Assembly: GCA_000320605.2 (NCBI GenBank)
Contig: KB445800.1
Span: 389,157-453,156 of the forward strand
Reading direction: 5' to 3'
Origin: Gelatoporia subvermispora B
Lineage: Eukaryota; Basidiomycota; Agaricomycetes; Polyporales; Gelatoporiaceae
Length of the DNA: 64,000 nt
Below the pieces are notes generated by a model. It was not told the origin of the DNA. It made no database searches and saw nothing but the letters and a program-made list of their open reading frames with translations. Positions 1 through 12,500 of the stretch are shown piece after piece. The position numbers were made by a program, and so were the translations under genes. The first letter of the stretch is position 1; each line of letters begins with the position of its first letter.

Positions 1-459
1 GGGCAGCTTTCCGACATGTACTGTACAGGACGCAGGCACCACTGACGAATAACCACTGTCGATGTCGGTAGGCAAGACTTGTGTACATAGTGTGTGGATG
101 AGCACAGCCTCCTCACTCTCCTGATCGAGCATCGATGATCTCTCGTCGCTTCTGACGCTCACAGCTCTCTAAGTGACGCCTGGTGATCTGGGCGCCAACT
201 AGTCATAGTTATATCCGATGAAGTCGCCTGATTGTGCTGTGCATTGAGTGGGTCATTTCTGCGATGCACCGGGTGCGACGCTACTTACGCTTGACGAGAG
301 TTGACTATACCGGTCCCGTCCAAGCCCATGACTTGATGCTGTGCGACGCTTCGACTCGTGGAGCGCTGCACTTAAAAGTATCTGTCCGCTAGCATCTATT
401 CACTAATATATATTCACTAGTATCGTGTGCCTCACTCACCACCCTTTCAGCTCTCTGCC
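1..459. other. upstream region of first hydrolase
   Basis: I see no convincing coding sequence here. The last 100 bases form the likely core promoter of the hydrolase that starts at 460. They hold an AT-rich stretch with an ATATATA core near 405-412, flanked by two direct copies of TATTCACTA. Confidence 0.4.
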
Positions 460-1765
460 ATGCTCCTCGCATTTCCAAACCAACCGCTCAAAGCGCTGTT
501 TCTCACTTATCGCACTTTCTATCTCCTATGTTGTCTGCCCATCTGGGTGACCGCCAATCTTCTCCCCAAGTGGAGGCCGCGCCGCTCGTGGTCGCTCTCT
601 CGGACGTTGATCGTGAAGACGCTTCGATTCATCATCGAGAGTGTGCTCTACACTTCAATCCCAGCCCTCCCATCTCAAGACGTCTATGCGTCCGAAGCAC
701 ATATTACAGGCTTTGTTCCAATTGAGGCCACACCTGAGCTTATTACGGGAGAGATACTCGAAATGGCACGTATCAACCGCGTAAAGGCTGAGAGGACTTG
801 TGGATTCTGGTATGGTCCCCGAGGGCCTGACAGTAAACCAGGGCAAAGCGCGTCTGAAGGCGAGAAAGTTGTGTATTTCATACCTGGTAGGTCGATATTT
901 CCAAAAGCTGTGACATACACGGAGCTGAATCATCATACACCAGGTGGTGCATACGTTGTGAGCAAAGCGATCTCGATGATCGACAACTCGAAGTACTTAC
1001 AGTCGTTCATAGATGGGGACAGCCCATCCATCCAACTCGTTCGCCGTGAAGTGCATCACCGGGTTCCTTGAGCACTTCCCGCCCGATGTACGCGTCTTAG
1101 CACTCGAATACCGGAGATCGACCGCCGCACCACTCCAAATCTCCAACCCATATCCCGCAGCATTAATCGACGCCATTGCCGGCTATAGATACCTTGTCGA
1201 GGACATTGGCTTTGAGCCGCAGAACATCATCATCGCCGGCGACTCTGCAGGGGGAAACATCGCTCTCTCCCTGGCGCTCTACAGCTGCTACGCCCGGCTC
1301 CCCGGTCTTCCTCAAGCAGGCGGGCTCCTCCTCCTCTCTCCCGCTGCAGACTGGACAATAAGCACCGATCCCACCTCCTCGATCGAACGCAACTCGCGAT
1401 CCGACTTCCTGCAGCCTTTCTTCACCACCGGCTACACCAAGAGCGCGGTGCTGGGATACCTGCCGGACGAGACTGCGGCGACGAGCATCTGGCTCGGCCC
1501 CGGATCATTGCACCTCAAGTCACCTCCGGGAGCGTTCGCGCAGCTGCCGCCGACATGCATCGTTGCCGGAGAGGCGGAGATCCTGCTGGATGGCATACGT
1601 ACTTTGCGCGACCGTATACAGTGCGATGCGGGAAATGATCGAGTCGTATACATCGAGACCCCCGACGCTCCCCATAATTTCTTGTCGCTGGGCTGGTACG
1701 AACCGGAGAGGACGATGGTGCTACGTGAGATTGGTCGATGGGCGCATCAGATACTGTCACCGTAG
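460..1765 (+). CDS. alpha/beta hydrolase (steryl acetyl hydrolase-like), altered oxyanion motif
   Basis: Member of the alpha/beta hydrolase fold-3 (hormone-sensitive-lipase-like) family; in fungi such N-terminally anchored members include sterol acetate deacetylases. Exons are 460-886, 944-957 and 1013-1765 (about 397 aa), with introns of 57 and 55 nt. The start at ATG 460 is supported by the paralogue at 35587, whose first exon has exactly the same length. Residues about 10-35 form a hydrophobic anchor. The nucleophile elbow GDSAGGN is intact near 1239-1259, followed by a Glu-rich acid region (VAGEAEILLDG) and the catalytic His in DAPHNF. Oddity: the HGGGY oxyanion motif, spliced together around 881-957, reads PGGAY, so the first His and a Gly are lost. 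Family is certain; substrate and activity are inference. Confidence 0.85.
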
Positions 1766-2434
1766 GTAGAGCGAATAGATGACTCGACAAGAGGATTTTA
1801 CGGCCTAGTTTTCGTAATGATTTTGGACAACACACGCACTAGGCTCTGGAGCGTTTCAGATTGTAGAAAGAAGTGGATGGACGGAAATGAACAACCAAGA
1901 GACGGCCTTGTTCCATGCTTGAGGAGCTGTTACAGCGCAATGCGGGAAATGAATTAGTTCTGTGCATCAATACTCAAAGTGGACAACGAATGTCCATCTA
2001 CGAGTAGGTGTCCACAAGACGAGGTATGATCGTTTGGTCTGGTTATTTTCAGGCCTGTGTGCGAAATCTGGATTGCAAAGGTTTGATGGGTAACATTTAA
2101 TCAATTGCTCAAGCTGCTGTGCTTCAATATGTTCCGGAAGGTGACCAGGATTATCGCTCTGGGGCGGGGATAGCGACATCTTGACTAGCGCTTCACAAGT
2201 TGGATATACCCAGACACATGTGACGTGACGCAGATGCAAACGGCACTCTGACTTGCTATTGAATGTGTGAAGCCATGTGCATGATAGCACATCGCTGGCA
2301 ATATCGAATATCTCTGGCGAAATGTATGAACGATGGTGATTGAGCTGTGTGCAGATACATTAACGCCAGATGAGTACGTCTACCCGCTCACAATCGACTA
2401 CTATGTCCCATGATGAAAGCAGACAAATAAATGC
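1766..2434. other. intergenic, convergent 3' flanks
   Basis: This lies between the convergent ends of the hydrolase and the MIX17-like gene. It probably contains both 3' UTRs. The open frames here are short, unspliced and resemble nothing I know. Confidence 0.4.
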
Positions 2435-3075
2435 TTAGTACGGCGCAGCGGCAGCCTGGCACTGTAATAGAAAGGTCTCTCAGAGTCAAATTAGCATGAG
2501 GTGGCGGTGAGTGAACTCACAGCCTTGAGCTGCTCAAGGTACCACGTGCAGGACGGAAGGTCCGCCTTCTCGAGGCATTTCGTGAAATCTACAGAGAACT
2601 CTTAGTCAGCACCCGGAGCGCTACAGTACTACGAACGACGACTTACCCTTCGCCTGCACCTCGCAGCTCATGCCCTGCTGGAAGCTCTGCTGGGGCGCGG
2701 GGGCGGCGGGCGCCTCAGGCGCGGCCGGGGTGCTCGAGCTGCCGCCAAAGAGCATGTGCGAGATACCGTGGCCGATGGTCGAGCCGACCGCGACGGAACC
2801 GGCGGTCGCAGCCATCTGCGCGATGAGACCGGGCTCCTTGGTGGGGGCGTGGGCGGCCGCGGGGGGTGCAGGAGCGTGGTGAGCTGGCGCAGCGTGTGTG
2901 CCGGGGTAGGGTGCTGCAGCGCTGTGCGCTGAGCGGGTCTGCGCGGGGGCAGCGGCCGGCGCAGAGCGGGCAGCGGGGCGAGAAGAGCGGGACTGGCGCT
3001 ATAGAAGTGCATAAACGTTAGATACTTTGCAGAAGAAACGAGAATTGAAAGGATTTCAGGAAGACTTACAGGCAT
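2435..3075 (-). CDS. MIX17: mitochondrial twin-CX9C protein, MIX17/CHCHD2-CHCHD10 family
   Basis: Small intermembrane-space CHCH protein. Four exons on the minus strand (3070-3075, 2647-2998, 2521-2588, 2435-2461) give about 150 aa; the first exon codes only Met-Pro. The Ala/Pro-rich N-terminus with many Arg residues suits mitochondrial targeting. A Gly-rich hydrophobic middle segment (VAVGSTIGHGISHMLFGG) is the hallmark of CHCHD2/CHCHD10/Mix17. The C-terminus holds two CX9C pairs, C-EVQAKDFTK-C and C-TWYLEQLKA-C, eight residues apart, which would be oxidised by the Mia40 relay. The protein ends QAAAAPY, close to the yeast Mix17 end. The gene is divergent from the mL45 gene, so two mitochondrial genes share about 780 bp of upstream DNA. 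Confidence 0.92.
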
Positions 3076-3854
3076 GTTAGCGGGAGTGTTTGTGGGGTTG
3101 TGAGTCGTGAAAGAGTAGGGGTATGGTGGTGGTCGGTGACAAACGTGCGGACGGCCGAACGAGCAGCGCAGGACGCGCAATTTCCAGCCGAGCGCTTGCC
3201 GATGTAGCGCACGTGTTGCCACGTGCATAATTGGGCGCTTTTTAAGGCGCTGAATCGCGACCATTCGACGGGCGCTTACGTGAACGGGACAAATATTTGT
3301 TCGCTGCCGCGTGATATACATCGAAGTCCTGGATGCGCCGCGAGGCGCAAGCGTTGATTATATCTCGGACAAGTGATCTATGTCTACTGCATATGGAAGT
3401 AGTGGCAGTATGCTGGGAGATAAATACTTTCGCTGAACACGAACTTACGTTTAAGCTTTGTTTCTCGCAACAATTTTATTTCACAGGTCGAGATAGTCAC
3501 TATGAGTGATTGCGGGGTGGAGGTCGGTGAGAAGACAATCAGATTAAGAATAGTTTTATGGCGACACAGTTGTCCACTGCATTTGATACCCTCTGCTTTC
3601 TGCCGGAGATATTTGACATCACAATCTGGTACACAATCCCATAACTTCCCTTATCAATAGTTACCTCCCATGATTTTGCGCGATAAGTGGTACAACAACA
3701 CGTGACCACTACCCAAATGTCCTCCATACAATATCAATGTTCTCTCCCAACTTCTCAGCTTGTTCTCTTCCTCCTCCTCCTCGAGCTTACCGTCGGCTGA
3801 AGTTGTGTGCAAATATACTAGCTCGGTCAACTATTTGCCATACAGCTCACTGTC
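3076..3854. promoter_or_regulatory. shared divergent upstream region of two mitochondrial genes
   Basis: About 780 bp separate the divergent starts of the MIX17-like and mL45-like genes. A pyrimidine-rich CTTCCTCCTCCTCCTCGAG tract near 3767-3785 lies just upstream of the mL45 start, typical of basidiomycete 5' UTRs. No specific factor site is claimed. Confidence 0.4.
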
Positions 3855-5139
3855 ATGTCGTCCTGGCTTTCGACACACACTGCACCGCTCCTCAACCTCC
3901 GTTCTGCTTGCACATGTCCGCGACGTACCTATGCTGTCGTATCTGCACTGAAGAAACGTCAGCCGACTATGATATTTACGCCGAAGGAGGAGGACAATAA
4001 GGAAGCGACTTTGGCTGAGCGCATGCAGAAGGGTGACCTGGACGAGCAGGAGACAGAACGCATACTACAAAACCTGGAGGCGATTCGGGTCATGGGTGAC
4101 GAGCTGCCATTCGACCCGTGGGCACAAGGGAGCGAACGTCTCGGTGTGTTCCTTATGGCTTTACACGTTGTATCTTACTCTGATCACGCAAATATGGCAC
4201 AGATGTTCACCTCCCAGGCTGGCGTTCGTATAAGCCCGACGCGACACTGCGAGACCATGTACTTGCTGTAGGACTCACGATCAAAAATTGGGCAAAGAAC
4301 ATCAACAGGTCTGTCCCCCGCCGCCTCCCTAACGCACACTCTAACCTCCACCACCGGTAATTAGCATGCGTTCTATGGCATCGCACAACTCCTTCCCCGG
4401 AACACACGTCTCGTCACCCCTCTCGCTCGAAGTTCTCCGCACGACCTCGATCGCGCCCACCGGGTGGACCGCCGGCCTCCGTGCCCGCGCACTCGAGACG
4501 TACGGCGCGTTGCACGAAGCCGCCGCGCGGTAATCCCTCTCTCTCCCCCTCTGCTCGCTACCACTCACCGCTCCTTGCCTCCCTCACAGACACGACACCA
4601 AGGCGATCAAACGCCTCGCAATGGGTGATGCGCTCGAGCGATACCTCGCCCTCGCGCGCGCGACCGACCCCAGCACGGTCGCAGTCTGGGCCATGCACCC
4701 GCCCTCGTCCGCGCCGCAGCCCACACCACTCCCCCCGGCACAGCAACAAAATTCCCGCAATCCCGCGCCCACAAGCGAGGTGTCCCCTGCGACCGCTGCG
4801 CTGCTCCGCGCGGCGCCCGAGGCGGCACGCATCCTGAGCCTGCGCGCACAGCAGGCGCACTTTGGCACGCAGGAGCCGAAGCGCGGCAGCCGTCTGATCG
4901 TGCAGGCGCTCGTGCGCTTCGACACCGTGCAGGTGAGTTGATTGCGCACGTGCACGGGCTGAAGTGGGAAGGCTGACTGGTTGGACGGCGGACAGAGCCT
5001 GCACGTGTACTCGAAGCGTGGGCAGCTGCTGCACGCGGCACAGCCGAAGCGCGTCGTCGAGCACCTCGTCCTCCAGAAGCGCATGTGGTACGACGCGCCG
5101 TGGGTCGTACGGGAACGGATCCTGCCAGGCTCGCAGTAG
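3855..5139 (+). CDS. MRPL45: mitochondrial ribosomal protein mL45 / MBA1-like
   Basis: Component of the large mitoribosomal subunit at the exit tunnel, related to Tim44-like domains and yeast Mba1, which ties the ribosome to the inner membrane. The ATG at 3855 begins a Ser/Thr/Arg-rich presequence. Spliced exons then give an acidic linker, a segment reading GWRSYKPDATLRDHVLAVG, a helical part around AAARHDTKAIKRLAMGDALE, and the core with RGSRLIVQALVRFDTVQ joined to SLHVYSKRGQLLH. It ends RMWYDAPWVVRERILPGSQ before TAG at 5137. I see four introns; the first donor is ambiguous (GTCTCG or GTGTGT near 4137-4144, both phase 1). The Tim44-like/MRPL45 family is well supported by domain order. Confidence 0.82.
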
Positions 5140-5314
5140 TTGCCGGAGTATGCCAATGTATACATCCTTAAAGCCTCTGAAACACGAAGGCGAGCGGTTT
5201 GCAGGAGATAACCCGCGTCGGGACATGCGAAGGGACCGACAGTCTATTATTCTTGCGCTCGCCAGCAATATCTTACACATTCAGTGCTCTGCGTATCCTT
5301 CAAGGCTACCTTCA

Positions 5315-6330
5315 CTAGTCCTCCCCATCGAGCTCCTCGTAGTGCCGGAAGATACCCATGCCGTATGGCCGTCTCCTGTCACTGTCCAAATATCCCTTGA
5401 GCGCCGGGCCGTCCCTCAGACTCTCGTGCAGCGCAAAGACGGCATCGTACGCGTCGTCCTTGCGCAGCTTGTTCATGCGCTTCGGGAAGGCGTAGATGAG
5501 CCCGTCGAGGACCTGGAAGAGGACAAGGTCGGCGGTGGTCGTGCGCGCGCCAACGAGGAAGGTCTGCCCAGCGCCCGAGTTCTTCGTCTTAGGGTTGCTC
5601 GTCAACACCGCGTTGAAGTGCTTGAGGAATTTCGGGATGCGCTCCGCGCGGAAACTCGCAGAATACGCGAGCGCGGCTTCTTTTTGGTCCTCGTAGTACA
5701 GCGAGACTGCGATTGGGTGGTGCGTGTCGTGCGCCTGCGCGCAGTGTCCGTAAGCACAGGTGTCCACATGCGATTATGCAAACCGTACACACCTCGTTGT
5801 TCAGGTCAAGCGCGGTGAGCACGAGCTGGTTGACCACTGCGCGCTCCTCCTCGGCGTCCACCCGCTCCTCATCTGTCAGCTCTCTCTCCTTGTCCTCACC
5901 GAACTCCTCCCAGGCCTTACCCACGCGCTGGGAGCGCGGGGCGAGCAAGCTCCCGAGCGCGCCCGCGAGTCCGAGCCGCGGCGCGATGAGGTTCAGGATG
6001 TTGGACGTCTGCGAGAGCAGCTTGCCCGAGGGGAGCGCGAGCGCGGGCGGCGCGAAGTGCGGGGGGTGCGCAGTGTGCGAGACTTGAGTGAGTCGCGTGA
6101 TCTGCGCAGGTTCGCCAATGTCCTTGTAGAGCACCCCGGCGAACTCGAATGCGAGTCGGACGTGTTCTCCGCGGCCTGGGACGCCTGGCCACTGATAACC
6201 GTGACATTTCGATGAGGATGTTCAATGATGTGAGTGAGGATAGGTGGGGGGTGCTCACGTAGTAGAGTGTATACTCGTTCGTCTTGCGCTTCTTCTCGGG
6301 CGGCTGATCTGTGCTCTTCCTGGACGCCAT
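5315..6330 (-). CDS. glutathione S-transferase-like protein
   Basis: Cytosolic GST-fold protein. Exon 1 (6259-6330) codes a Lys/Arg-rich head and the first thioredoxin-fold strand, ending YTLYY. Exon 2 begins at 6191 with WPGVPGRGEHVRLAFEFAG, typical of the GST N-terminal domain around the glutathione site. SGKLLSQTSNILNLIAP matches the cis-Pro/SQS-type region contacting the gamma-glutamyl group. After an acidic loop and a third exon comes an all-helical C-terminal domain with the N-capping region TFLVGARTTTADLVLFQVLDG. The C-terminus is FRHYEELDGED. A palindromic TGACGTCA lies about 265 bp upstream of the start. Class is uncertain, closest to the sigma/alpha-mu-type GST_N_3 fungal proteins. 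Confidence 0.82.
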
Positions 6331-7688
6331 TTTGTGCGTTGCGTAAGTTCTACGAGTACTCTGAACCGGAAGTCTCGAGCTTGCGAGCAGTGAATTTAGG
6401 ATGATGCGAGGGAAAAAATGTGTAGTAGCCCCTCGAATGTACAGAAGCATGCACTAACTTTCGGTCGTCTGCTGAAAGGGGGGAAGAGTACAGGGATATC
6501 ATGGGCCACGAGCTCACATGCTATATACTCGCGACGCTGGGAAACTCAGGCGGCAAAGCGGCACATGCGCGGGCGAGGTCGCTGCTGTAAGTGGGTGACG
6601 TCACGCATCGGCCGCCATCATGGCGCTCGGGCGCATCGAGGAGCGCTCACTCGACATAAACAATGATGGCGAGGAAAGGAGACCTGGGAGATGTCGATGC
6701 AGGAGCATATCAAGAGAGAGAGAAGATACTAAGAAGAAGGTCTGGCGGAATTTCCTACCATTATTTGTGCACCACTGTACTCGGAGTTAGCAAGTCGGAC
6801 GGAGTGCCCGAGCCTCTGCCCGACTCACGCTCATGGGCGTAATCGTGCTTGCAAAGCCATCGGAAAACGTGTGTCCCTCACACGCAGGGTCACGAAGAGC
6901 TGTCAACTAGTATGGATCCAAGAATTCATTCGATCCAGCTTAGACATGCCGCAGTTCACGTTCTGAGTCACACTACGGGAGTCCCGTGGAGGCTGGTCGC
7001 TTCCACTTGATACGGTCGCTAAACGATCGCAATTCTCACGATCGATTCATCCACTCCTTCTGAGAACCAAATCGCTCAAAAGCAGTGAACGGAACACATT
7101 CTGATAAAATCTGTGACTTTGGGAAGCGCAGCCCCCGCGACTCCTGGATCAATTCATGTTTGGCAGCATAGCGAGAATTTCGCATTGCATCTTGCTCATT
7201 TTCAGCAGCTCCAGCCTCTCTAAGTACTTCGGAAAACTTACATAACACTTTTATCTCTTGTTAGAGCACGTCCCTGGTGTATTTCTTTCCATTGATCAAG
7301 TCGACGACGGATATTCGCGGACTCGCTGTGGTGACGACCATAGTTTTCTCATAACGGCGCTTATAGTTCAGGTTCGCACGTGGCACAGATAAGATAGGCG
7401 CCAACGATCGTCATCTTCCTCTGACCGATATTGGGCCGACACTGTCTGGTCTCATCAAGTCGCCCTACATACAGCGTGGTCCTAACGCTGGCTCATTTAC
7501 AACCTTGATACCAAAGAACTCGCGTACTTTGGCGCGAGACACGAACGCAACCCAAGAAGTGTAGTGAGCTGCCAGCACCAGTTGGTTCGATACGCACGGT
7601 GGAAAGAAACTGAAGATTACCACTGAACCGACGTCTCCTGCAGGGTGAAACCTGTATAAATCTCCAGACTTTTGAACTTGAACATAAA
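6331..7688. other. intergenic region between GST and TPR genes
   Basis: About 1.35 kb between two divergent genes. It contains the TGACGTCA site and a purine GAGAGAGAGA stretch near 6712. Open frames at 6418-6666 and 7036-7248 (minus) are short, lack family signatures and are not called as genes. Confidence 0.4.
6596..6603. promoter_or_regulatory. CRE/ATF palindrome TGACGTCA
   Basis: A perfect 8-bp TGACGTCA lies 265 bp upstream of the GST start codon. In fungi this is the consensus of Atf1-type bZIP stress regulators, so stress control of the GST is plausible. That function is inferred from the motif only. Confidence 0.4.
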
Positions 7689-9551
7689 ATGTCTCGAGTA
7701 CCTACCCTCTACAGTCGAGCTTTTCCTTCCCTTTCTATTCGTCCACACTGTCGCCCACTCTCGCTGCTGTCCTCTGGCAATCGACATGCATTCCCCAAAA
7801 CACCAGGAGCGCGACCAGCACACCTCCGGAGACCTACTACGGTACAAAAGCGCCAAATAACCAGCTGGATTAACTCTCAGTCGCGCGTCTCCACCATCTT
7901 CACTGTTCTCGTCGTCCTCGGCGTTGCCTCGACCGCGTACGGCCTGTACGTCGTTGTGATCACCTACCACCTCACTGGGGCTGTATAGAATAGCTGACCG
8001 TGCCCAGCTACCAATTCTACGACACATTCCACACCTGGCCGCCCGCAATCCGGAGCGACCTGCGCGCAGGAATCAAGGCTAAGCACAATGGCGACCTTGC
8101 GCTGAGCGAGCGCTATCTTCGCAGGTGCGCTCCTGACTCAACTATTGTAGTGCTCATTTTAATCTAGACCTATCTAGAGCTCTCCAGACTGCCCTGAATG
8201 AGCCAGAGACGCTCGGAGACCACGTCCACCTCAAGCTCTCAGGTATCGCAGCGGCATTGGGCGGCGTGCTCGAGGACGCCAAGCGCATGCGCGACGCGTG
8301 CGACGTGTACCGCGCAGCGCTCGGCCTACTTCTCGACCCTTCATCGCTCCCTCCTTTTGAGCCCAGCGACGCTCCGGACGCTGCCGCCGCCAAAGCCGCT
8401 GCGGAGCGACCGCGCACGCTCCCCCCGCTGACGCCTGAGGACCACCTTCGCGCGGCGTCGCTCGCACACCACCTCGCTGAGCTTCTTTCGGAGTACAAAG
8501 ACCCGACATGGACACCGCGCGAGGCCCGTGAGCAGGAAGAGCGCTGGCGCACATGTGCAGTAGAAGAGGCCATACGTGCCGTGCGTGGTGCGACGCCGTC
8601 GGCTGCTGCACCCAGTCAGCCACCTCTGTCCCACCCGACGACTCCAGAAAAGGGTGGGGAGAGCGAGGAGGTGCAGGCTATGCTGTCGGAGTTGGAGCTT
8701 CCTGTGTGGATGAGACGTACGGAGGTGAGCGCGCCCCTGGAGGCGCTCGGGAGATTCTACACGCAGGAGGGCAAGGTTGAGTGAGTTTCTTTTTTGCACG
8801 TAAACTGCCTCTAGGCTCACAACGTGTGCACAGATACGCCGTTCCACTCTATCTGGAGGCGCTGCAGATCCTCATGCCGCCTGCACTCTCGCTACAGGCG
8901 CAAGGCCGCGTGCCTTCCATCGCTGAGAGATGCCGCGGTATGTTGCCTAGCACTTGTGATGTATTCCACAGACTCTGGCTGACATCCACTTGCAGGAGCG
9001 CAAATTATGAACAACCTCTCTGAGGTCCAACTTGCGGGCCCGCAAGGCCCGACTTCCCATGCGCGAGAGGCTGCGCAGAGATGGTCACGCCAGGCTCTCG
9101 AGACTGCACGGCGGGCACGAGCGGAGGTTCCTGAGGTGCGGGCCCACCCTTCTTGTAAGAGTGTAGACGATTCTCTGATATACAATCAATTGTTTAGCCG
9201 AGCTCCAGTAAGGGTTGGTTCTCGAGACTGTTCAGCAAAGACGACAGGCGGGACGATGAGCTGGAGGAAGGGCTTGAAACATGCCAGGCTACTGTCGTAG
9301 CCGCCTTGTTCAATCTTGGCTCGCTGCTCGAGGTATAATGTCCCTTCGAACCTTTTTAGGTCCAGGGTCACTGACATATTGCGTGTCAGATGTCGGGGAA
9401 TGTAACTGAAGCGCAAGGGATGTACACGCAAAGCTGGGAGGAGGCACGCGCAATTGGCATGAAGGAGGGCATGCGGGAGGCGCGGACAGCTCTACGGAGG
9501 CTGGAGCGCGACAGTGCGCAACAGAAGGAAGGCGCGAGAGGGAAGAACTGA
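7689..9551 (+). CDS. mitochondrial inner-membrane TPR protein, MGR3-like
   Basis: The N-terminus is rich in Arg/Ser with almost no acids, as in a mitochondrial presequence. A single membrane segment follows (VLVVLGVASTAYGLY), then a conserved FYDTFHTWPPAIR block and TPR-like helices. The first intron (7946-8007) uses a strong GTACGT donor and a CTGAC branch site, and joins GL to YQFYD. Later exons carry TPR helices (LKLSGIAAALGGVLEDAKR, APLEALGRFYTQEG, YAVPLYLEALQI, VAALFNLGSLLE). It ends with a charged helix and TGA at 9549. The architecture (one TM plus C-terminal TPRs) matches fungal Mgr3, adaptor of the i-AAA protease Yme1. The assignment is by architecture and the FYDT block, so moderately sure. 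Confidence 0.7.
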
Positions 9552-12500
9552 GGCGGGCGTCGCGTTGCGATGTGTACGAGCAGCGTAGTAAAGGAGGGCT
9601 GGCTAGTAAAGAGGGCCGCGGCGTCCATCTGGATACACCTAACACGCCTGCGACCCTGGTGCGCGCCCTCGCCAAGTTGGTCATGTCGATTTACTAAGTC
9701 AATGCACCTAACTGGACACCTCTATTGTATGTGGACAAGCAAACGTCTCAAAAGAGATGGCGCCATGTTGCCGGACAGGACAGCGCAGGGCGCCTGTGTT
9801 ATCAGATAGACGTGAATCGTCGATGACGACGTCGAAGCGTCCCTGAAAATTGGCGTCGCGCTTCTGTCGCTTCGGTTGTTCGAACCTAAGAGTACAATTG
9901 ACAGTGGTACCAGGTGTCTCCGCAGAGAGACGTAAAGATACAATCTGAGTTTACCGATGGTCGGGAATCAGGGCAGGGGGTACTCGCCATAGCGCTAGCA
10001 GAGGGTCTTGTTGTAGCAGCTCGCCGCCCTTACTCGTCCAATGGCTGAGCCGCACAGCGGGCTGATATACTCTGGATTGCGGACCAAGCGGGTATACCAG
10101 GAGCTCGGCGCCAAGTAACCGGTACAATCTGTCTGCTTCGGCTTGCAGTGCGCCTGGAACATGAGAATGACAGTGTTGAATCTTTCTTCCATTTGAAGCA
10201 GAAAAGAGTTCAGGAAGCGGCCGCCGACGATATCTGACGACTGTTTTGCATGTCGAAACGGTAATGCTGCGGACCCAAGACTTCCTTATGGGGAACATTA
10301 TTTCAGGTACCTGCTAAGAGGCACTTCGGCGGACATGTCCAAACCAGCTAAGCGTGCATATAAATAAAGTTTCCAAACCAAAAACGCCGCCATTTTCGTA
10401 CCCTCAGAGGAAAGGTCCGGATTCTACATTCAATGAATGAAATTCCAGAACAATAAGACCGGCGCTCACGTCATTGATTCGAGTGCAGATGTACACGATA
10501 TATGGAAAGAAATCAGTCAACAGTTGTTGCCCGCTATTTCTCTACGGTAAATGCCTGAACTGGCGTCTTGGGCTTCTGACTCGTTGTATGGCAGCCGTAA
10601 ACGCGCTCGCGAATGTCTGGCCGCGCCTGCGTCGTGTTGGACTGATGTCTGATGCCTCATATATCCAAAGCCAAAAAAAAACAGAATAGGACGCGGGAGT
10701 GTCTTTTCGTCCGATGTATCTGGAGAAATAACGAAGACACCCCGACAGACGGCTGAGGAGGTAGAATTCCATGAATGGCCGCATCGGCGAGTCGGAGGCT
10801 GGGACGACGCGCCTGGGAGATTTAGGGCAGGTCGTTAGACGTCTCCGGGTCACTCTGCTGTTTGTTCTGCTTTCCTTGATACCAAACTCTGCACGGGAAA
10901 TCGGATTCGTCGAGTTTATAACTGTCTTTCTGTCAGCTCTATTACCACAGCTGTGACCTCTTGGATGCACTATTACTGGCTGTGCTGTCACCTCCAGTGT
11001 ACAAGGTCGCTTGCAGGTTCCACGCACATCTGCATGTTTCGCATATTGTCAACGATTGCTCAGCCTGAAATAGCGGATAAAATCCTCGCATAAGTTGCGA
11101 TTGGGGGAGGTCTATGAGTTGACACTCAAACAACTGGGCGATCCGTTTGGTCCGCAGTCAAGTGCAAGCGTTATTCTACACTATCCAACGACGCAGCGAA
11201 GCCTCCTTGAGAATGAACGCCCACATGCTGGAAGTCTGCTCGCCAAGCTCAATATGACGCCTCGCACCCTAGCGGAGGCTGCGCAGTCAAGCTAGCTCTT
11301 GCATCACCTGGAACGAGCCCCTCACCATGGCGACTCACATGAGCAACCCCTTCTCATGAAAAGCGTATCTAGCTCCACTCATGGAGCAATCCAGAGCCTG
11401 AAGCGAGATTCTGCGCTCAAAATTCAGTCTGCCACCCGCCGCACCAGAGCCTACGGCTCGGTACGACACAGCAAGGCTAAGCAGCCTGGCAACCTGACCA
11501 TTCAGCGAACGCACAAGTTGTGCTCCACGGACCACATATTTCGGTGTCATGATGGGTGTACAATCAGATTATCTCGAAGACGAACGAGGTGTGCATATTC
11601 TTAGCGTCTGCAACCTGGCTCAATGGGGATATCCCTTTGACATTAAGATATAGAGAACGACCGCAGCACAATTGAATACATTGCCCCTTTTCACAGGAGG
11701 CCGTCGGACATGACCAATCGAATTAGATCTGTGGGGAGCAATATCTCTTCGAGTCACTCCAGGTCAGATGGTCATCTTGTCCGCGATTCTGCATGGGAGT
11801 GGCTCAATACGCCTCGCTAGTTCACGAATAAGGTGAGTCAAACCGTCCTCATAAGACGAACCGAAAGAGAGAGATTTCCCCTTGAATACTCCTTCTCATG
11901 TTCCAGAACATCGGGACTTGCGGTACAGAACGCCGACGCTTGGCCACGAGCATCCTTCACCCCAGATTACTCTTCACCCGACGTTTCTGATGATCTTGGC
12001 CAGACCTTGCAGCGGCCCGTCACAACGATGATGAGATGTCATGTCTTAATGAAAGGAGCAGTCGACATCGTCTCGACAGGATCTTCCTCGGGATTGAATT
12101 GAGGTCCCAGAAACATGGAAGCCTCGTTTCTGGGAGCCGCAAGCACTGATATGGACGATATGTCAGCCTTCCCGGGCTTTAGAGTTTAGGTTCGTTCCAT
12201 TGACGATGCGAGGCTAGCCGAGGGTCGTACACGTGGTTACTGAACTCGATTGATTAGGTCAATTGCTGCTCATGGGTAGCTCAAATCTCACCAGCTCCTC
12301 TCATAGTCTCATCGTCTCCCATGTCAAGGATGTCAGATGAACCGGACTACTTCCTTTTTCTCAAGCGCACTCTGATGTGAGACAATAAATTTCTGACACA
12401 TTTGTGCTGAACAGTACGCCTGATGTGCACAGGCGGCTGGTCAATCCAGGCGTGACGCTCATGTAGCGCGGTGCTATGCATACAATGAACTGTCATAGCG

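Noticed and set aside
2668..3321. 217-residue Pro/Arg-rich minus-strand frame
   Set aside because: It is a shadow of the MIX17-like exon in another frame and lacks its twin-CX9C motif.
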